Shown here in pieces: positions 7,941 to 16,445 of a DNA stretch of 24,298 bases. The notes beneath the pieces were generated by a model. The model did not search any database. It was not told the DNA's origin and saw only the letters and a program-made list of their open reading frames with translations. Made by a program: the position numbers and the translations under genes. Position 1 is the first letter of the stretch. Each line of letters begins with the position of its first letter. The DNA comes from Bacillota bacterium (GTDB lineage: Bacteria > Bacillota > Clostridia > Lachnospirales > Cellulosilyticaceae). The DNA lies in contig JAEZJJ010000039.1 of assembly GCA_023436395.1 (NCBI GenBank), forward strand, positions 1 to 24,298, written 5' to 3'.

Positions 7941-9050
7941 ATGAGAGCTATTGGAATCATATTAGCAGGTGGAAAGAGAAATTCTTTAGGGGTATTAACA
8001 AAACAAAGAAATGCTGCAGCTATGCCTATTGGGGGATCATATAGGGCGATTGATTTTGCTTTAAGTAATTTAAGTAATTCAGGGATTAAAAAAGTAGCAG
8101 TGATCTCACAGTATAGTGCAAGATCACTAGCTGACCATGTTGGTTCATCTAAATGGTGGGATTTTGGACGAAAAAAAACGGGGCTTTTTTTATTCACACC
8201 AACTATGCTTAATCAGGAAACTTATGGGTTTAAAGGAACAGCTGATTGCATTTTTCAAAATATCGACTTCTTAAAAAAGAGTAATGAGCCTTATGTTGTC
8301 ATTACATCAGGTGAACAAATTTATAAGATGGACTATGAAAAGATGATTAAATACCACGAACAACGTAATGCGGATATAACGATTGCCTATAAAGATATGA
8401 ATACATATAGTGTAGAAGATTATGGGGTTATAGGATTAGATGAAGATAAGCAAATGATTGATTTTGAGGAAAAACCACTTAATCCTCAATATACTACCGT
8501 TTCTTTAGGTATTTATGTCATGAGCAGGGAACTCCTTATTAAACTCCTAGAGCAACTAGAAGTAGAGGGAAGATATAATTTTGTTAATGATATCATTATT
8601 CGTTATCGTAAAAAGCTTAAGATCTATGGCTATCATTTTGAAGGGTACTGGAGGAGAATAAGAGATATTAATGAATTTTATCATATTAATATGGACTTCT
8701 TAACACCAGAAGTAAGAAACTTATTCTTTAACACATATCCGTATATCTATACTAAAGCTAAAGATGAGCCACCTACAAAGTTTAATACACAACCAAAGGT
8801 AGTAAACAGTATTGTTAGTGGTGGAGATATTATTAATGGACAAGTTGAGAACTCTGTATTATTTAGAAAGGTGTTTATAGGAGAAGGAACCAAAGTTAAA
8901 GATTCCATTATTATGGAAGGTGCAACAATTGGTAAAGGATGTATTATAGAAAATGCTATTTTAGATAAGCAAGTATTTGTATCAGATGGACAAAAAGTAA
9001 TTGGCACAAAAGATAATATTATTCTCTTAGAAAAAAGAAATATTGTTTAA
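7941..9050 (+). CDS. glgD: GlgD, regulatory subunit of glucose-1-phosphate adenylyltransferase
   Basis: A 369-residue paralogue of GlgC and typical GlgD. It keeps the fold (ILAGGKRNSLGVLTKQRNAAAMPIGGSYRAIDFALSN, DFEEKPLNP, C-terminal hexapeptide repeats from about 280) but the active site is degraded. The N-terminal glycine-rich loop lacks the Arg of GQGSRLG (it reads GGKRNSLG), the catalytic SGDH is changed to SGEQ (Glu 125), and WRDIGTI reads WRRIRDI. In Firmicutes GlgD does little catalysis itself but raises the activity of GlgC in a heterotetramer. It starts 11 bases after glgC with a strong AGGAGGAG. No hairpin terminator is visible between it and the spoVG promoter. Confidence 0.93.
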   Translation: MRAIGIILAGGKRNSLGVLTKQRNAAAMPIGGSYRAIDFALSNLSNSGIKKVAVISQYSARSLADHVGSSKWWDFGRKKTGLFLFTPTMLNQETYGFKGTADCIFQNIDFLKKSNEPYVVITSGEQIYKMDYEKMIKYHEQRNADITIAYKDMNTYSVEDYGVIGLDEDKQMIDFEEKPLNPQYTTVSLGIYVMSRELLIKLLEQLEVEGRYNFVNDIIIRYRKKLKIYGYHFEGYWRRIRDINEFYHINMDFLTPEVRNLFFNTYPYIYTKAKDEPPTKFNTQPKVVNSIVSGGDIINGQVENSVLFRKVFIGEGTKVKDSIIMEGATIGKGCIIENAILDKQVFVSDGQKVIGTKDNIILLEKRNIV

Positions 9051-9134
9051 ATAAACAAAAAAATATGAAAAAAACTCTAGTATATGTTGAAAATCCTGTG
9101 TATAAATGGAATTATAAGTCAAAAGAAAAAAATA

Positions 9135-9163
9135 TTGACTATTTAAAGAAAATATCATATAAT
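9135..9163 (+). promoter_or_regulatory. sigma-A promoter of spoVG
   Basis: TTGACT (9135-9140), 17 bases, TATAAT (9158-9163): a near-consensus promoter. A second TACAAT (9175-9180) follows. No sigma-H-type AGGAWWT/GAAT pair, as used by B. subtilis spoVG, was found in the 180-base gap. Confidence 0.8.
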
Positions 9164-9231
9164 TCAAATAATAATACAATATTAATGGGATAGCCGACAG
9201 GGCACTAGTTAATAACAGGGAGGATTTGCTA

Positions 9232-9534
9232 ATGGAAATCACAGATATCAGAGTAAGAAAAATTAATAAGGATGGTAAAATGAAAGCGGTTGTGTCTGTT
9301 ACTTTTGATAATGAGTTTGTTGTTCATGATATCAAAGTAATTGAAGGGGACAAAGGGCGTTTTATTGCAATGCCAAGTCGTAAAACTTTAGATGGGGAGT
9401 TTAGAGATATTGCACATCCTATTAATTCAGAGACAAGAGATCGTATTCAAAATCAAGTATTAGAAAAATACGAGATGGTTTTATTATCTGATGAAGTTGC
9501 TATTGCAGATGATAGTGATTTACCAATTGAGTAA
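9232..9534 (+). CDS. spoVG: SpoVG, septation/RNA- and DNA-binding regulator
   Basis: A 100-residue SpoVG protein beginning MEITDIRVRKINKDGKMKAV. The family signature DIKVIEGDKGRFIAMPSRK (about 37-55) and the FRDIAHPIN segment are complete. SpoVG binds nucleic acids and influences asymmetric septation and sporulation in Bacillus, and virulence or capsule genes in non-sporing relatives. The frame opens upstream at a TTG (9226), but GGGAGG lies 8 bases before the ATG at 9232, where all family members start. A strong promoter in front and a terminator after it make it a single-gene unit. This agrees with the high expression usual for SpoVG. Confidence 0.95.
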   Translation: MEITDIRVRKINKDGKMKAVVSVTFDNEFVVHDIKVIEGDKGRFIAMPSRKTLDGEFRDIAHPINSETRDRIQNQVLEKYEMVLLSDEVAIADDSDLPIE

Positions 9535-9546
9535 TAAGTACATATT

Positions 9547-9584
9547 AAAAATGTCCTAGAGAGTAATCTTTTAGGACATTTTTT
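9547..9584 (+). terminator. Rho-independent terminator of spoVG
   Basis: A 12-bp stem (9547-9558 against 9572-9583, core ATGTCCTA/TAGGACAT) ends in six T. Confidence 0.85.
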
Positions 9585-9649
9585 GTTGCATAAATGAATA
9601 TAAAGTGAGAGAATAACTTAGAAGTAGAAACGTGAGAGGAAGATATTAA

Positions 9650-11014
9650 ATGAAAACAAAAGCATTAATTCTAGCAGCCGGTCAAGGCACACGCATGAAA
9701 TCACATAGTTCTAAAGTACTTCATAAGGTATTTGGAAAAAGCTTGGTAGAGTATCCTATATTAGCAGCTAGGGAAGTTGGAGTAGAAGAAGTATGTTTAA
9801 TTGTAGGGCATAAGGCGGAAGATGTTAAAGAAGCATTAGGGAATCGTGTGAGTTATGTACTACAAAAAGAACAATTAGGAACAGGTCATGCTGTAATGCA
9901 AGCAATGGAATTCATTGAGAGCGCAGATGAAGTGTTAATTTTATGTGGAGATACACCACTAGTTACTGGGGATACCCTAAAGGGAATGCTGGAGTTTCAT
10001 CATGCCAATAAAAATGCTATTACGGTGCTTTCAGCGTTAATAGAAGATCCAACTGGTTATGGACGTATTGTAAGAGATGGGAATGGAAATTTAATAAAGA
10101 TAGTAGAGCAAAAAGATGCTACAGAGGATGAAAAAGCTATTAATGAGATTAATGGAGGAATGTATGCTTTTGATGCTAAGCTTCTAAAATATGCATTATC
10201 TAAGCTTACAAACAATAATGTACAAAATGAGTATTATTTAACAGATACAATTGAAATACTACTAAAAGAAGGGCATAGAGTAGATGCTATTGCTACTCAG
10301 CAAGCAGATGATATCGCAGGTGTTAATTCAAGAGTTCAATTAGCTGCTGTTACTGAGGTTATGAAAAAACGTGTTAATGAAAAGCATATGTCAAATGGCG
10401 TAACAATCATTGATCCAATGAATACCTATATTGAACCTGATGTGGTAATCGGAAAAGATACCATTATTGAGCCAGGATGTATGCTTCAAGGAAAGACTGT
10501 AATAGGCGAAAATTGTCTTATTGGACATCATTCAAAACTAGTTAATGCAAAACTTGGTGATGGAGTGGAAGTAGAGATTAGTGTCATCACAGATGGCTTT
10601 GTAGATGAAGGCACTCATGTAGGACCTTTTGCTTATATTAGACCCAATTCTTACATTGGGAAGAATATTAAAGTAGGAGATTTTGTTGAAATTAAAAATT
10701 CAAATATTGGTGATGGTACTAAAATTTCTCATCTTACTTATATAGGAGATGCAGATGTTGGTCAAAATGTTAATTTTGGTTGTGGTACAGTAGTGGTAAA
10801 TTATGATGGACAAAAAAAGCATCGCTCAAAAATCGAAGATAATGCATTTATTGGGTGTAACACAAATCTTGTTTCACCAGTAGTAGTAGAAAAGAATGCT
10901 TACACTGCAGCAGGCTCAACTATTACAAGAAATGTTCCAGAAGACAGCTTAGGCATAGCTAGAGCTAAACAAGAAAATAAAGTAAACTGGGTAGCAAAAA
11001 AGCGACAAAAATAA
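9650..11014 (+). CDS. glmU: Bifunctional GlmU: glucosamine-1-phosphate acetyltransferase / N-acetylglucosamine-1-phosphate uridyltransferase
   Basis: Makes UDP-N-acetylglucosamine from glucosamine-1-phosphate in two steps, supplying MurA and other wall enzymes. The 454 residues match the family. The N-terminal uridyltransferase half has LILAAGQGTRMKS (about 6-18) followed by SKVLHKV, the metal/UTP motif LCGDTPL (about 101-107), and EQKDATEDE. The C-terminal left-handed beta-helix acetyltransferase half (from about 250) has RPNSYIGKN, NFGCGTVVVNYDG and the acetyl-CoA-binding GCNTNLVSP and AAGSTIT. GAGAGGAAG lies upstream of the ATG. spoVG-glmU-prs is the order found in Bacillus; here each has its own start signals, with a terminator before glmU and a promoter before prs. 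A clear promoter for glmU was not found in the short gap 9585-9640. Confidence 0.96.
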   Translation: MKTKALILAAGQGTRMKSHSSKVLHKVFGKSLVEYPILAAREVGVEEVCLIVGHKAEDVKEALGNRVSYVLQKEQLGTGHAVMQAMEFIESADEVLILCGDTPLVTGDTLKGMLEFHHANKNAITVLSALIEDPTGYGRIVRDGNGNLIKIVEQKDATEDEKAINEINGGMYAFDAKLLKYALSKLTNNNVQNEYYLTDTIEILLKEGHRVDAIATQQADDIAGVNSRVQLAAVTEVMKKRVNEKHMSNGVTIIDPMNTYIEPDVVIGKDTIIEPGCMLQGKTVIGENCLIGHHSKLVNAKLGDGVEVEISVITDGFVDEGTHVGPFAYIRPNSYIGKNIKVGDFVEIKNSNIGDGTKISHLTYIGDADVGQNVNFGCGTVVVNYDGQKKHRSKIEDNAFIGCNTNLVSPVVVEKNAYTAAGSTITRNVPEDSLGIARAKQENKVNWVAKKRQK

Positions 11015-11064
11015 TTAAAATAACGAGTAAAAATTGTTGATTGTCATTAAAATATAATGTATGC

Positions 11065-11093
11065 TTTGCATCCTGTATACAATATGATATAAT
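11065..11093 (+). promoter_or_regulatory. sigma-A promoter of prs
   Basis: TTTGCA (11065-11070), 17 bases, TATAAT (11088-11093), about 45 bases before the prs start codon. Confidence 0.65.
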
Positions 11094-11138
11094 AACTTGC
11101 GGAATATATGGTCGATTATTGAAGGAGGACTCAATCAA

Positions 11139-12095
11139 ATGATTAGAAATTACACTGATATTAAAGTGTTTACTTGTAATGCTCACCCTGAGCTTGCTAA
11201 GGAAATTGCACAAGGTTTAAATGTTACACTTGGTAAATCAGAGGTTATGAAATTTAGTGATGGAGAAATAAGTGTTAGAATTGATGAAAAAGTACGTGGT
11301 ACAGATGTTTATATTATTCAACCAACGTCTACTCCAGCTAATGAGCATCTTATGGAAATGCTTATTATGATTGATGCCATGAAACGTGCTTCAGCAGGGC
11401 GTATTACAGCAGTTATCCCTTACTATGGTTATGCAAGGCAAGACAGAAAAACAAGAGCAAGAGATCCAATTAGCTCAAAACTTGTAGCAGATATCCTGCA
11501 AACAGCTGGTGCAGATAGGGTACTTACAATGGATTTACATTGCTCGCAAATTCAAGGGTTCTTTAACATTCCAGTAGATCATTTAGTAGGCATGCCACTT
11601 TTAACGAAATACTATGCAGATAAATTTGATGATAAAATAGATGATGTAGTAGCTGTATCACCAGATTTAGGTAGTGTAGGGAGAGTAAGGTCATTTGCTA
11701 CTAAGTTAGATATACCTTTAGCAATTATTGATAAGAGAAGACCTAAAGCAAATGTAAGTGAAGTGATGAATATTATTGGTGATGTAAATGGGAAACGTGT
11801 TATCTTAGTTGATGATATGATTGACACAGCAGGAACTATTTGCAATGCAGCAAGCGCACTTAAAGAAAGAGGGGCTACAGCTGTATATGCGTGTTGTACT
11901 CATGGCGTGCTTTCAGGACCAGCTATGGAAAGAATTGAAGCTTCTGCTATTGAAGAGCTAGTAGTACTTAATACAATTAAGATTCCAGAAGAAAAACGCA
12001 TTCCAATAATTAAGGAGATTTCAGTGGCTCCAATTTTTGCAGATGCAATTAGACGTATTCACGAAGATTTATCAGTTTCTAAATTATTTGATTAG
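11139..12095 (+). CDS. prs: Ribose-phosphate pyrophosphokinase (PRPP synthetase)
   Basis: Makes PRPP from ribose-5-phosphate and ATP for purine, pyrimidine, His, Trp and NAD synthesis; PRPP is also the effector of PurR encoded in this window. The 318 residues are the standard class I length. Landmarks: the YYGYARQDRKTRARDPISSKLVADIL ATP-binding segment, the MDLHCSQIQGFFNIPVDHL segment (metal and ATP site), and the PRPP loop VILVDDMIDTAGTI. The frame extends to 11097, but GGAGG sits 10 bases before the ATG at 11139, where family members begin (MIRNYTDIKVFTCNAHPELA). It has its own promoter in front and a terminator behind. The ctc gene that lies between prs and pth in B. subtilis is absent. 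Confidence 0.96.
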   Translation: MIRNYTDIKVFTCNAHPELAKEIAQGLNVTLGKSEVMKFSDGEISVRIDEKVRGTDVYIIQPTSTPANEHLMEMLIMIDAMKRASAGRITAVIPYYGYARQDRKTRARDPISSKLVADILQTAGADRVLTMDLHCSQIQGFFNIPVDHLVGMPLLTKYYADKFDDKIDDVVAVSPDLGSVGRVRSFATKLDIPLAIIDKRRPKANVSEVMNIIGDVNGKRVILVDDMIDTAGTICNAASALKERGATAVYACCTHGVLSGPAMERIEASAIEELVVLNTIKIPEEKRIPIIKEISVAPIFADAIRRIHEDLSVSKLFD

Positions 12096-12100
12096 AGTAG

Positions 12101-12136
12101 AAAAGGGATAGCCATGAAACGAGGCTATCTCTTTTT
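12101..12136 (+). terminator. Rho-independent terminator of prs
   Basis: GGGATAGCC (12105-12113) pairs with GGCTATCTC (12123-12131, one G-T pair). The stem is flanked by AAAA on the left and TTTTT on the right. Confidence 0.8.
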
Positions 12137-12152
12137 GTTTGCACAAAAGGAG

Positions 12153-12186
12153 TTATAATATATAATATTTTTGTTATATATTATAA
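12153..12186. repeat. perfect 13-bp AT-only inverted repeat upstream of pth
   Basis: TTATAATATATAA (12153-12165) and its exact complement TTATATATTATAA (12174-12186) are separated by 8 bases (tatttttg). It lies between the prs terminator and pth, where the promoter of pth-mfd is expected. A TATGAT (12198-12203) just after it could be a -10 box. It could be an operator or a cruciform-prone promoter element. Confidence 0.5.
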
Positions 12187-12280
12187 AAAAGAGTGGTATG
12201 ATAAAAGACAGAAAGATTATTATTTACAAAGGTAATAACACATTATTTAATAAGTAGTTACAAAAGATAGGTGGTAAGTA

Positions 12281-12853
12281 ATGAAATTAATAGTAGGACT
12301 AGGAAATCCGGGAATGCAGTATGTAGCAACGAGACACAATATTGGTTTTGAAGTAATAGATAGTTTGGCAGAAATCTATAATATACAAGTAACTAAAAGT
12401 AAATTCAAAGCTTTTATAGGGGAAGGCAATATAAAGGGTGAGCGCATTATTTTAATGAAACCTCAAACTTATATGAATTTAAGTGGAGAAGCTGTAAGAG
12501 CTTGTATGGATTTTCATAAAATACAGCCTGAAGAAGTATTTGTTATTTTTGATGATGTCTCTTTGGATGTAGGACAATTACGTTTACGTAAAAATGGCAG
12601 TGCAGGTGGTCATAATGGAATAAAAAGTATTATTGCTCATCTAGGTACTCAAGAATTTCCAAGGCTTAAATTTGGGGTAGGAGAAAAACCTGCTGGATGG
12701 GATTTGGCAAATTATGTGCTAGGTCGATTTTCTGAAGATGACCTTAAAATAGTAGGACCAAAATGTAAGGATGCTGCAGATGCTGCAACTATGTTTGTAA
12801 CAGAGGGTATTGAAAAGGCAATGAATCAATATAACTTAAAAGTAAGACGGTGA
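12281..12853 (+). CDS. pth: Peptidyl-tRNA hydrolase
   Basis: Releases peptides from peptidyl-tRNAs dropped by the ribosome so the tRNA can be reused. The 190 residues begin MKLIVGLGNPGMQYVATRHNIGF, giving the conserved Asn 9 and catalytic His 19. MKPQTYMNLSGEAV, the Asp-bearing VIFDDVSLDVGQLRLRKNGSAGGHNG and GVGEKP are all present. AGGTGG lies before the ATG. The last codon and stop (CGGTGA) overlap the start of mfd, so the two are co-translated, as in many Firmicutes. The small fin gene that separates them in B. subtilis is not present. Confidence 0.96.
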   Translation: MKLIVGLGNPGMQYVATRHNIGFEVIDSLAEIYNIQVTKSKFKAFIGEGNIKGERIILMKPQTYMNLSGEAVRACMDFHKIQPEEVFVIFDDVSLDVGQLRLRKNGSAGGHNGIKSIIAHLGTQEFPRLKFGVGEKPAGWDLANYVLGRFSEDDLKIVGPKCKDAADAATMFVTEGIEKAMNQYNLKVRR

Positions 12854-15800
12854 TTAAAGTGAAATATAAACATAGAGGGCTTATACAGCCTTTAAAACAA
12901 ATAGGTGGAATGGCTAAAGCTTTAGAGCATTTAGAATATGGCCATAATGTTAAAGTGGTAAATATGGTAGATGCTTGTAAGGGACATTTTGCTTATGCAA
13001 TAGGTAGTTTTACAGACAAGCCGATTGTTATTATCACTCCTGATGAACCTAGCACAAAGCGAATAACAGAGGATATGATTGCCTTGAAAGGAAAAGAAAA
13101 GGTATATGTGTATCCCGCTAGAGATATTTTATTTTATAATGCAGATGTGCATAGTATGGATATTACTTCTCAACGTATAAAAGCAATAGAAGCTTTACAA
13201 AAGGAAGAAGAAGCAATATTTATTATTCCAGTTGAAGCACTGCTTAATCCACTAACTCCTAAGCAAACATGGGAGTCGTATACAAAACTTATTCAAGTAG
13301 GAAATACCATTAATATAGGACGATTGGAACGAGAACTAGTACAGATGGGGTATGAGAGAGTTGGACGAGTGGAGGGAATGGGACAGTTTGCTGTTCGGGG
13401 AGGTATTATAGATATCTATACACCAATTGATGAAGAACCTTATAGGATTGAACTTTGGGATGATGAAGTGGATTCTATAAGGAACTTTAACGTGCAAACA
13501 CAAAGGTCTATACACAAGGTAGAGGTACTTCATATTGTGCCTAATCAAGAAATTATTTTTCATCCAGACCTTCTAAGGGCAGCTATTCCGGATATTAGAG
13601 AAAATCTTAAAGATACAGCCAAGCAATTAAGACAGATGGGAAAAAGAGAAAGTGCTCTTAAGATAGAGGAACAAGTAGAGGAAGCCATTGAGCAAATTCA
13701 AAATGATATTAGTCCAAGAGGCTTAGAACTATACATCCCTTATACTTCTCTTAAACTTGTATCAATACTAGATTATTTACCAAAGCAAACCTTGCTTATT
13801 ATGGATGAACCAGTCAAGACTAAAGCAAGATGTGAGCGTATTTTAGAAGAATATAGAATAAGTATGAAGGATAGGTTAGAATATGGACATATTTTACCTA
13901 AACAAATAGAACTTATTTTTGAATACGAAGAACTAGTAAGTCGAATGGACAGTTTTACTAAGCTTTTCTTAATGAATTTTAATGCCGAAGTTCAGACCTT
14001 TGATGTAGGCTATGAATTAATGATAAAAGTACATGAAAACAATAACTTTTATAAAAATCTAGAGCTTTTAGAAAAAGATTTAAAGCAATGGAAAGAAAGT
14101 AATAAGAGAGTTATCATTTTATCTGGGGTTAAAGCAAAGGCTGTACGTTTAATGAATGAGTTAGAAGAGAGGGGAATTCTTACAAGTTATAGTGAGAGTA
14201 ATGATGAGGAAGTACAACCAGGACAAATTCTAATTTATAAAGGTGTATTAGAAAAGGGATTTTATTATGAAGATATAGATTTTTATGTTGTAGCAGATAA
14301 GGACTTGTTTGGCAAAGATAAAAAAATAACTAAATCTAAGAAGAAATATAGTGGGGCAAAGATACAAAGCTTTCTAGAACTTGCTCCAGGAGACTATGTC
14401 GTACATGAACAACATGGAATTGGTGTGTTTAAAGGTGTAGAGCAAATTGTAATAGAAGGAATTAGCCGTGATAACTTAAAGATAGAGTATGCAGATAACA
14501 ACGTCCTTTATGTCAATATCAATCAGATGGATATGGTACAAAAATATGTGGGTGCAGAAGGCAAAGTTCCTAAGCTCAGTAAACTAGGAGGTTCTGAGTG
14601 GAAGAAATCTAAGGCTAAAGTCAAAGGTGCTATTCAGAATATTGCTAAGGAGCTTGTTAAGCTATATAGTCAAAGACAGTATTCACGAGGTTTCTGTTAT
14701 GAAGCTGATACGATATGGCAAAATGAGTTTGAGGCAATGTTTCCGTATGAAGAAACAGGGGATCAGCTAGATGCTATTGAAGATGTAAAAAAAGATATGG
14801 AAAGTGATAAAATCATGGACCGTCTTATTTGTGGAGATGTAGGGTATGGAAAGACAGAGGTGGCTATTCGTGCTGCTTTTAAAGCAGTACAAAATAGTAA
14901 GCAAGTCGCCTATCTTGTTCCAACTACTATTTTGGCACAACAGCATTATCAAAGGTTTGCAGAAAGAATGGCAGATTACCCTATTAATATAGAGCTACTT
15001 TCACGCTTTAGAACCCAAAAACAGATTAAGAAAAGTTTAGAGGGGCTTGCAAGTGGAAAAGTAGATATTATTGTGGGAACACATAGACTTTTATCCAAAG
15101 ATGTAAAGTTTAAAGACTTAGGTCTTGTCATTATTGATGAGGAACAACGCTTTGGTGTAACTCATAAGGAGAAGTTAAAACAGCTTCGTACCCAAGTGGA
15201 TGTTATGAATTTAACGGCTACTCCTATTCCAAGAACGCTGCATATGAGTTTAATAGGAATTAGAGATATGAGTGTTTTAGAAGAAGCACCTGTGGAGCGA
15301 AAACCAGTACAAACCTATGTTATTGAGTACAGTGAAGATTTTATTAAAGATGCAATAAACAGGGAATTGTCTAGGGGTGGGCAAGTTTATTTCCTTCATA
15401 ATCAAGTTAAGGATATAGAAGAGAAGGCCCATAGGATCCAAGAACTTATTCCCCATGGAAGAGTAGCTTTTGCTCATGGACAAATGGGAGAGAGGGATTT
15501 AGAGCAAATCATGCTTAGTTTCATTGAGGGAGAAATAGATATCTTAGTGTGCACAACTATTATTGAAACAGGATTGGATATATCCAATGCTAACACAATT
15601 ATTATGAATCATGCAGATCGCATGGGGTTAAGCCAACTTTATCAGCTTCGTGGACGTGTAGGAAGGTCTAATCGTATGGGATACGCCTATTTAATGTATC
15701 AAAAGGATAAGGTACTCAAAGAAGTTGCAGAGAAGCGCTTGCAGGCGATCAAACAGTTTACAGAATTAGGGGCTGGATTTAAGATTGCAATGAGAGATTT

Positions 15801-16395
15801 AGAAATTAGAGGAGCAGGTAATTTATTAGGAGCACAACAACATGGTCATATGGAATCTATAGGATATGACTTATATTGTAAGATGCTAGCTGAAGTTGTA
15901 AGCGAAGAAAGAGGGGATGAAATCCCAGAGGAGTATGAAACAACTATAGAAATAAAAATAAATGCTTATATTCCTAGTAGTTATATTACTGATGAAATTC
16001 AAAAGTTGGATATTTATAAAAAGATAGCTTCTATCAAAAATGAAACGGATTACTTAGACGTACAAGAAGAAATAGAGGATAGATATGGCAATATACCTTT
16101 ACCTGTATACAATCTATTAGATATTGCATTTATTAAAGCGTTAGCACATGAATTGTACATTGTTCTAGTATCTGAAAATGATAAACACGTAACTTTTAAA
16201 TTTAAAGAAGATGCCCAGCTTAATCCTGAAACGATACCAGAAATATTAGATGAGTATGGAAAAAATCTTAAATTTGTAGGTGGTAAGGAAGCTGCTTTCA
16301 AAGCAAATTTACAAGAAGTAGGAAAGAAAGAACTACTTAGTAATATTAAAAATATATTACATCTGCTCAAAAAATTGAAGAGTGACTTATTATAA
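12850..16395 (+). CDS. mfd: Transcription-repair coupling factor Mfd
   Basis: A DNA translocase that removes RNA polymerase stalled at lesions and recruits UvrA. At 1181 residues it is full length. Order of domains: UvrB-like N-terminal part (1-350, with FAVRGGIIDIYTP), RNA polymerase-interacting domain (about 510-575, PGDYVVHEQHGIGVFKG), helicase motor with Walker A GDVGYGKTEVA (about 661-670) and DEEQ box IIDEEQRFGV (about 763), motif III TATPIPRTL, then TTIIETGLDI, the QLRGRVGRS motif VI, and the C-terminal autoinhibitory TRCF domain. Start: a GTG at 12850 overlaps the pth stop by four bases. A second GTG at 12859, preceded by GGTGAT, is equally possible and would remove three residues. 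A promoter for the next gene lies inside its last codons. Confidence 0.96.
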   Translation: MIKVKYKHRGLIQPLKQIGGMAKALEHLEYGHNVKVVNMVDACKGHFAYAIGSFTDKPIVIITPDEPSTKRITEDMIALKGKEKVYVYPARDILFYNADVHSMDITSQRIKAIEALQKEEEAIFIIPVEALLNPLTPKQTWESYTKLIQVGNTINIGRLERELVQMGYERVGRVEGMGQFAVRGGIIDIYTPIDEEPYRIELWDDEVDSIRNFNVQTQRSIHKVEVLHIVPNQEIIFHPDLLRAAIPDIRENLKDTAKQLRQMGKRESALKIEEQVEEAIEQIQNDISPRGLELYIPYTSLKLVSILDYLPKQTLLIMDEPVKTKARCERILEEYRISMKDRLEYGHILPKQIELIFEYEELVSRMDSFTKLFLMNFNAEVQTFDVGYELMIKVHENNNFYKNLELLEKDLKQWKESNKRVIILSGVKAKAVRLMNELEERGILTSYSESNDEEVQPGQILIYKGVLEKGFYYEDIDFYVVADKDLFGKDKKITKSKKKYSGAKIQSFLELAPGDYVVHEQHGIGVFKGVEQIVIEGISRDNLKIEYADNNVLYVNINQMDMVQKYVGAEGKVPKLSKLGGSEWKKSKAKVKGAIQNIAKELVKLYSQRQYSRGFCYEADTIWQNEFEAMFPYEETGDQLDAIEDVKKDMESDKIMDRLICGDVGYGKTEVAIRAAFKAVQNSKQVAYLVPTTILAQQHYQRFAERMADYPINIELLSRFRTQKQIKKSLEGLASGKVDIIVGTHRLLSKDVKFKDLGLVIIDEEQRFGVTHKEKLKQLRTQVDVMNLTATPIPRTLHMSLIGIRDMSVLEEAPVERKPVQTYVIEYSEDFIKDAINRELSRGGQVYFLHNQVKDIEEKAHRIQELIPHGRVAFAHGQMGERDLEQIMLSFIEGEIDILVCTTIIETGLDISNANTIIMNHADRMGLSQLYQLRGRVGRSNRMGYAYLMYQKDKVLKEVAEKRLQAIKQFTELGAGFKIAMRDLEIRGAGNLLGAQQHGHMESIGYDLYCKMLAEVVSEERGDEIPEEYETTIEIKINAYIPSSYITDEIQKLDIYKKIASIKNETDYLDVQEEIEDRYGNIPLPVYNLLDIAFIKALAHELYIVLVSENDKHVTFKFKEDAQLNPETIPEILDEYGKNLKFVGGKEAAFKANLQEVGKKELLSNIKNILHLLKKLKSDLL

Positions 16396-16403
16396 GATAT
16401 AAT
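16375..16403 (+). promoter_or_regulatory. sigma-A promoter of the PrsA-like gene, overlapping the 3' end of mfd
   Basis: TTGAAG (16375-16380), 17 bases, TATAAT (16398-16403). The -35 box lies within the last mfd codons. Confidence 0.65.
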
Positions 16404-16445
16404 AGATTACAAAGAAGATAAGGAAGTGTATAAGGAGAGAGTAGC

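Noticed and set aside
6621..9007. Minus-strand open frames opposite glgC and glgD (for example 7919-8197 and 8747-9007)
   Set aside because: They lack ribosome binding sites and resemble no protein. They overlap fully with clear genes on the other strand.
9060..9231. Riboswitch or sigma-H promoter upstream of spoVG
   Set aside because: No conserved riboswitch core and no AGGAWWT/GAAT pair could be found. A plain sigma-A promoter accounts for the region.
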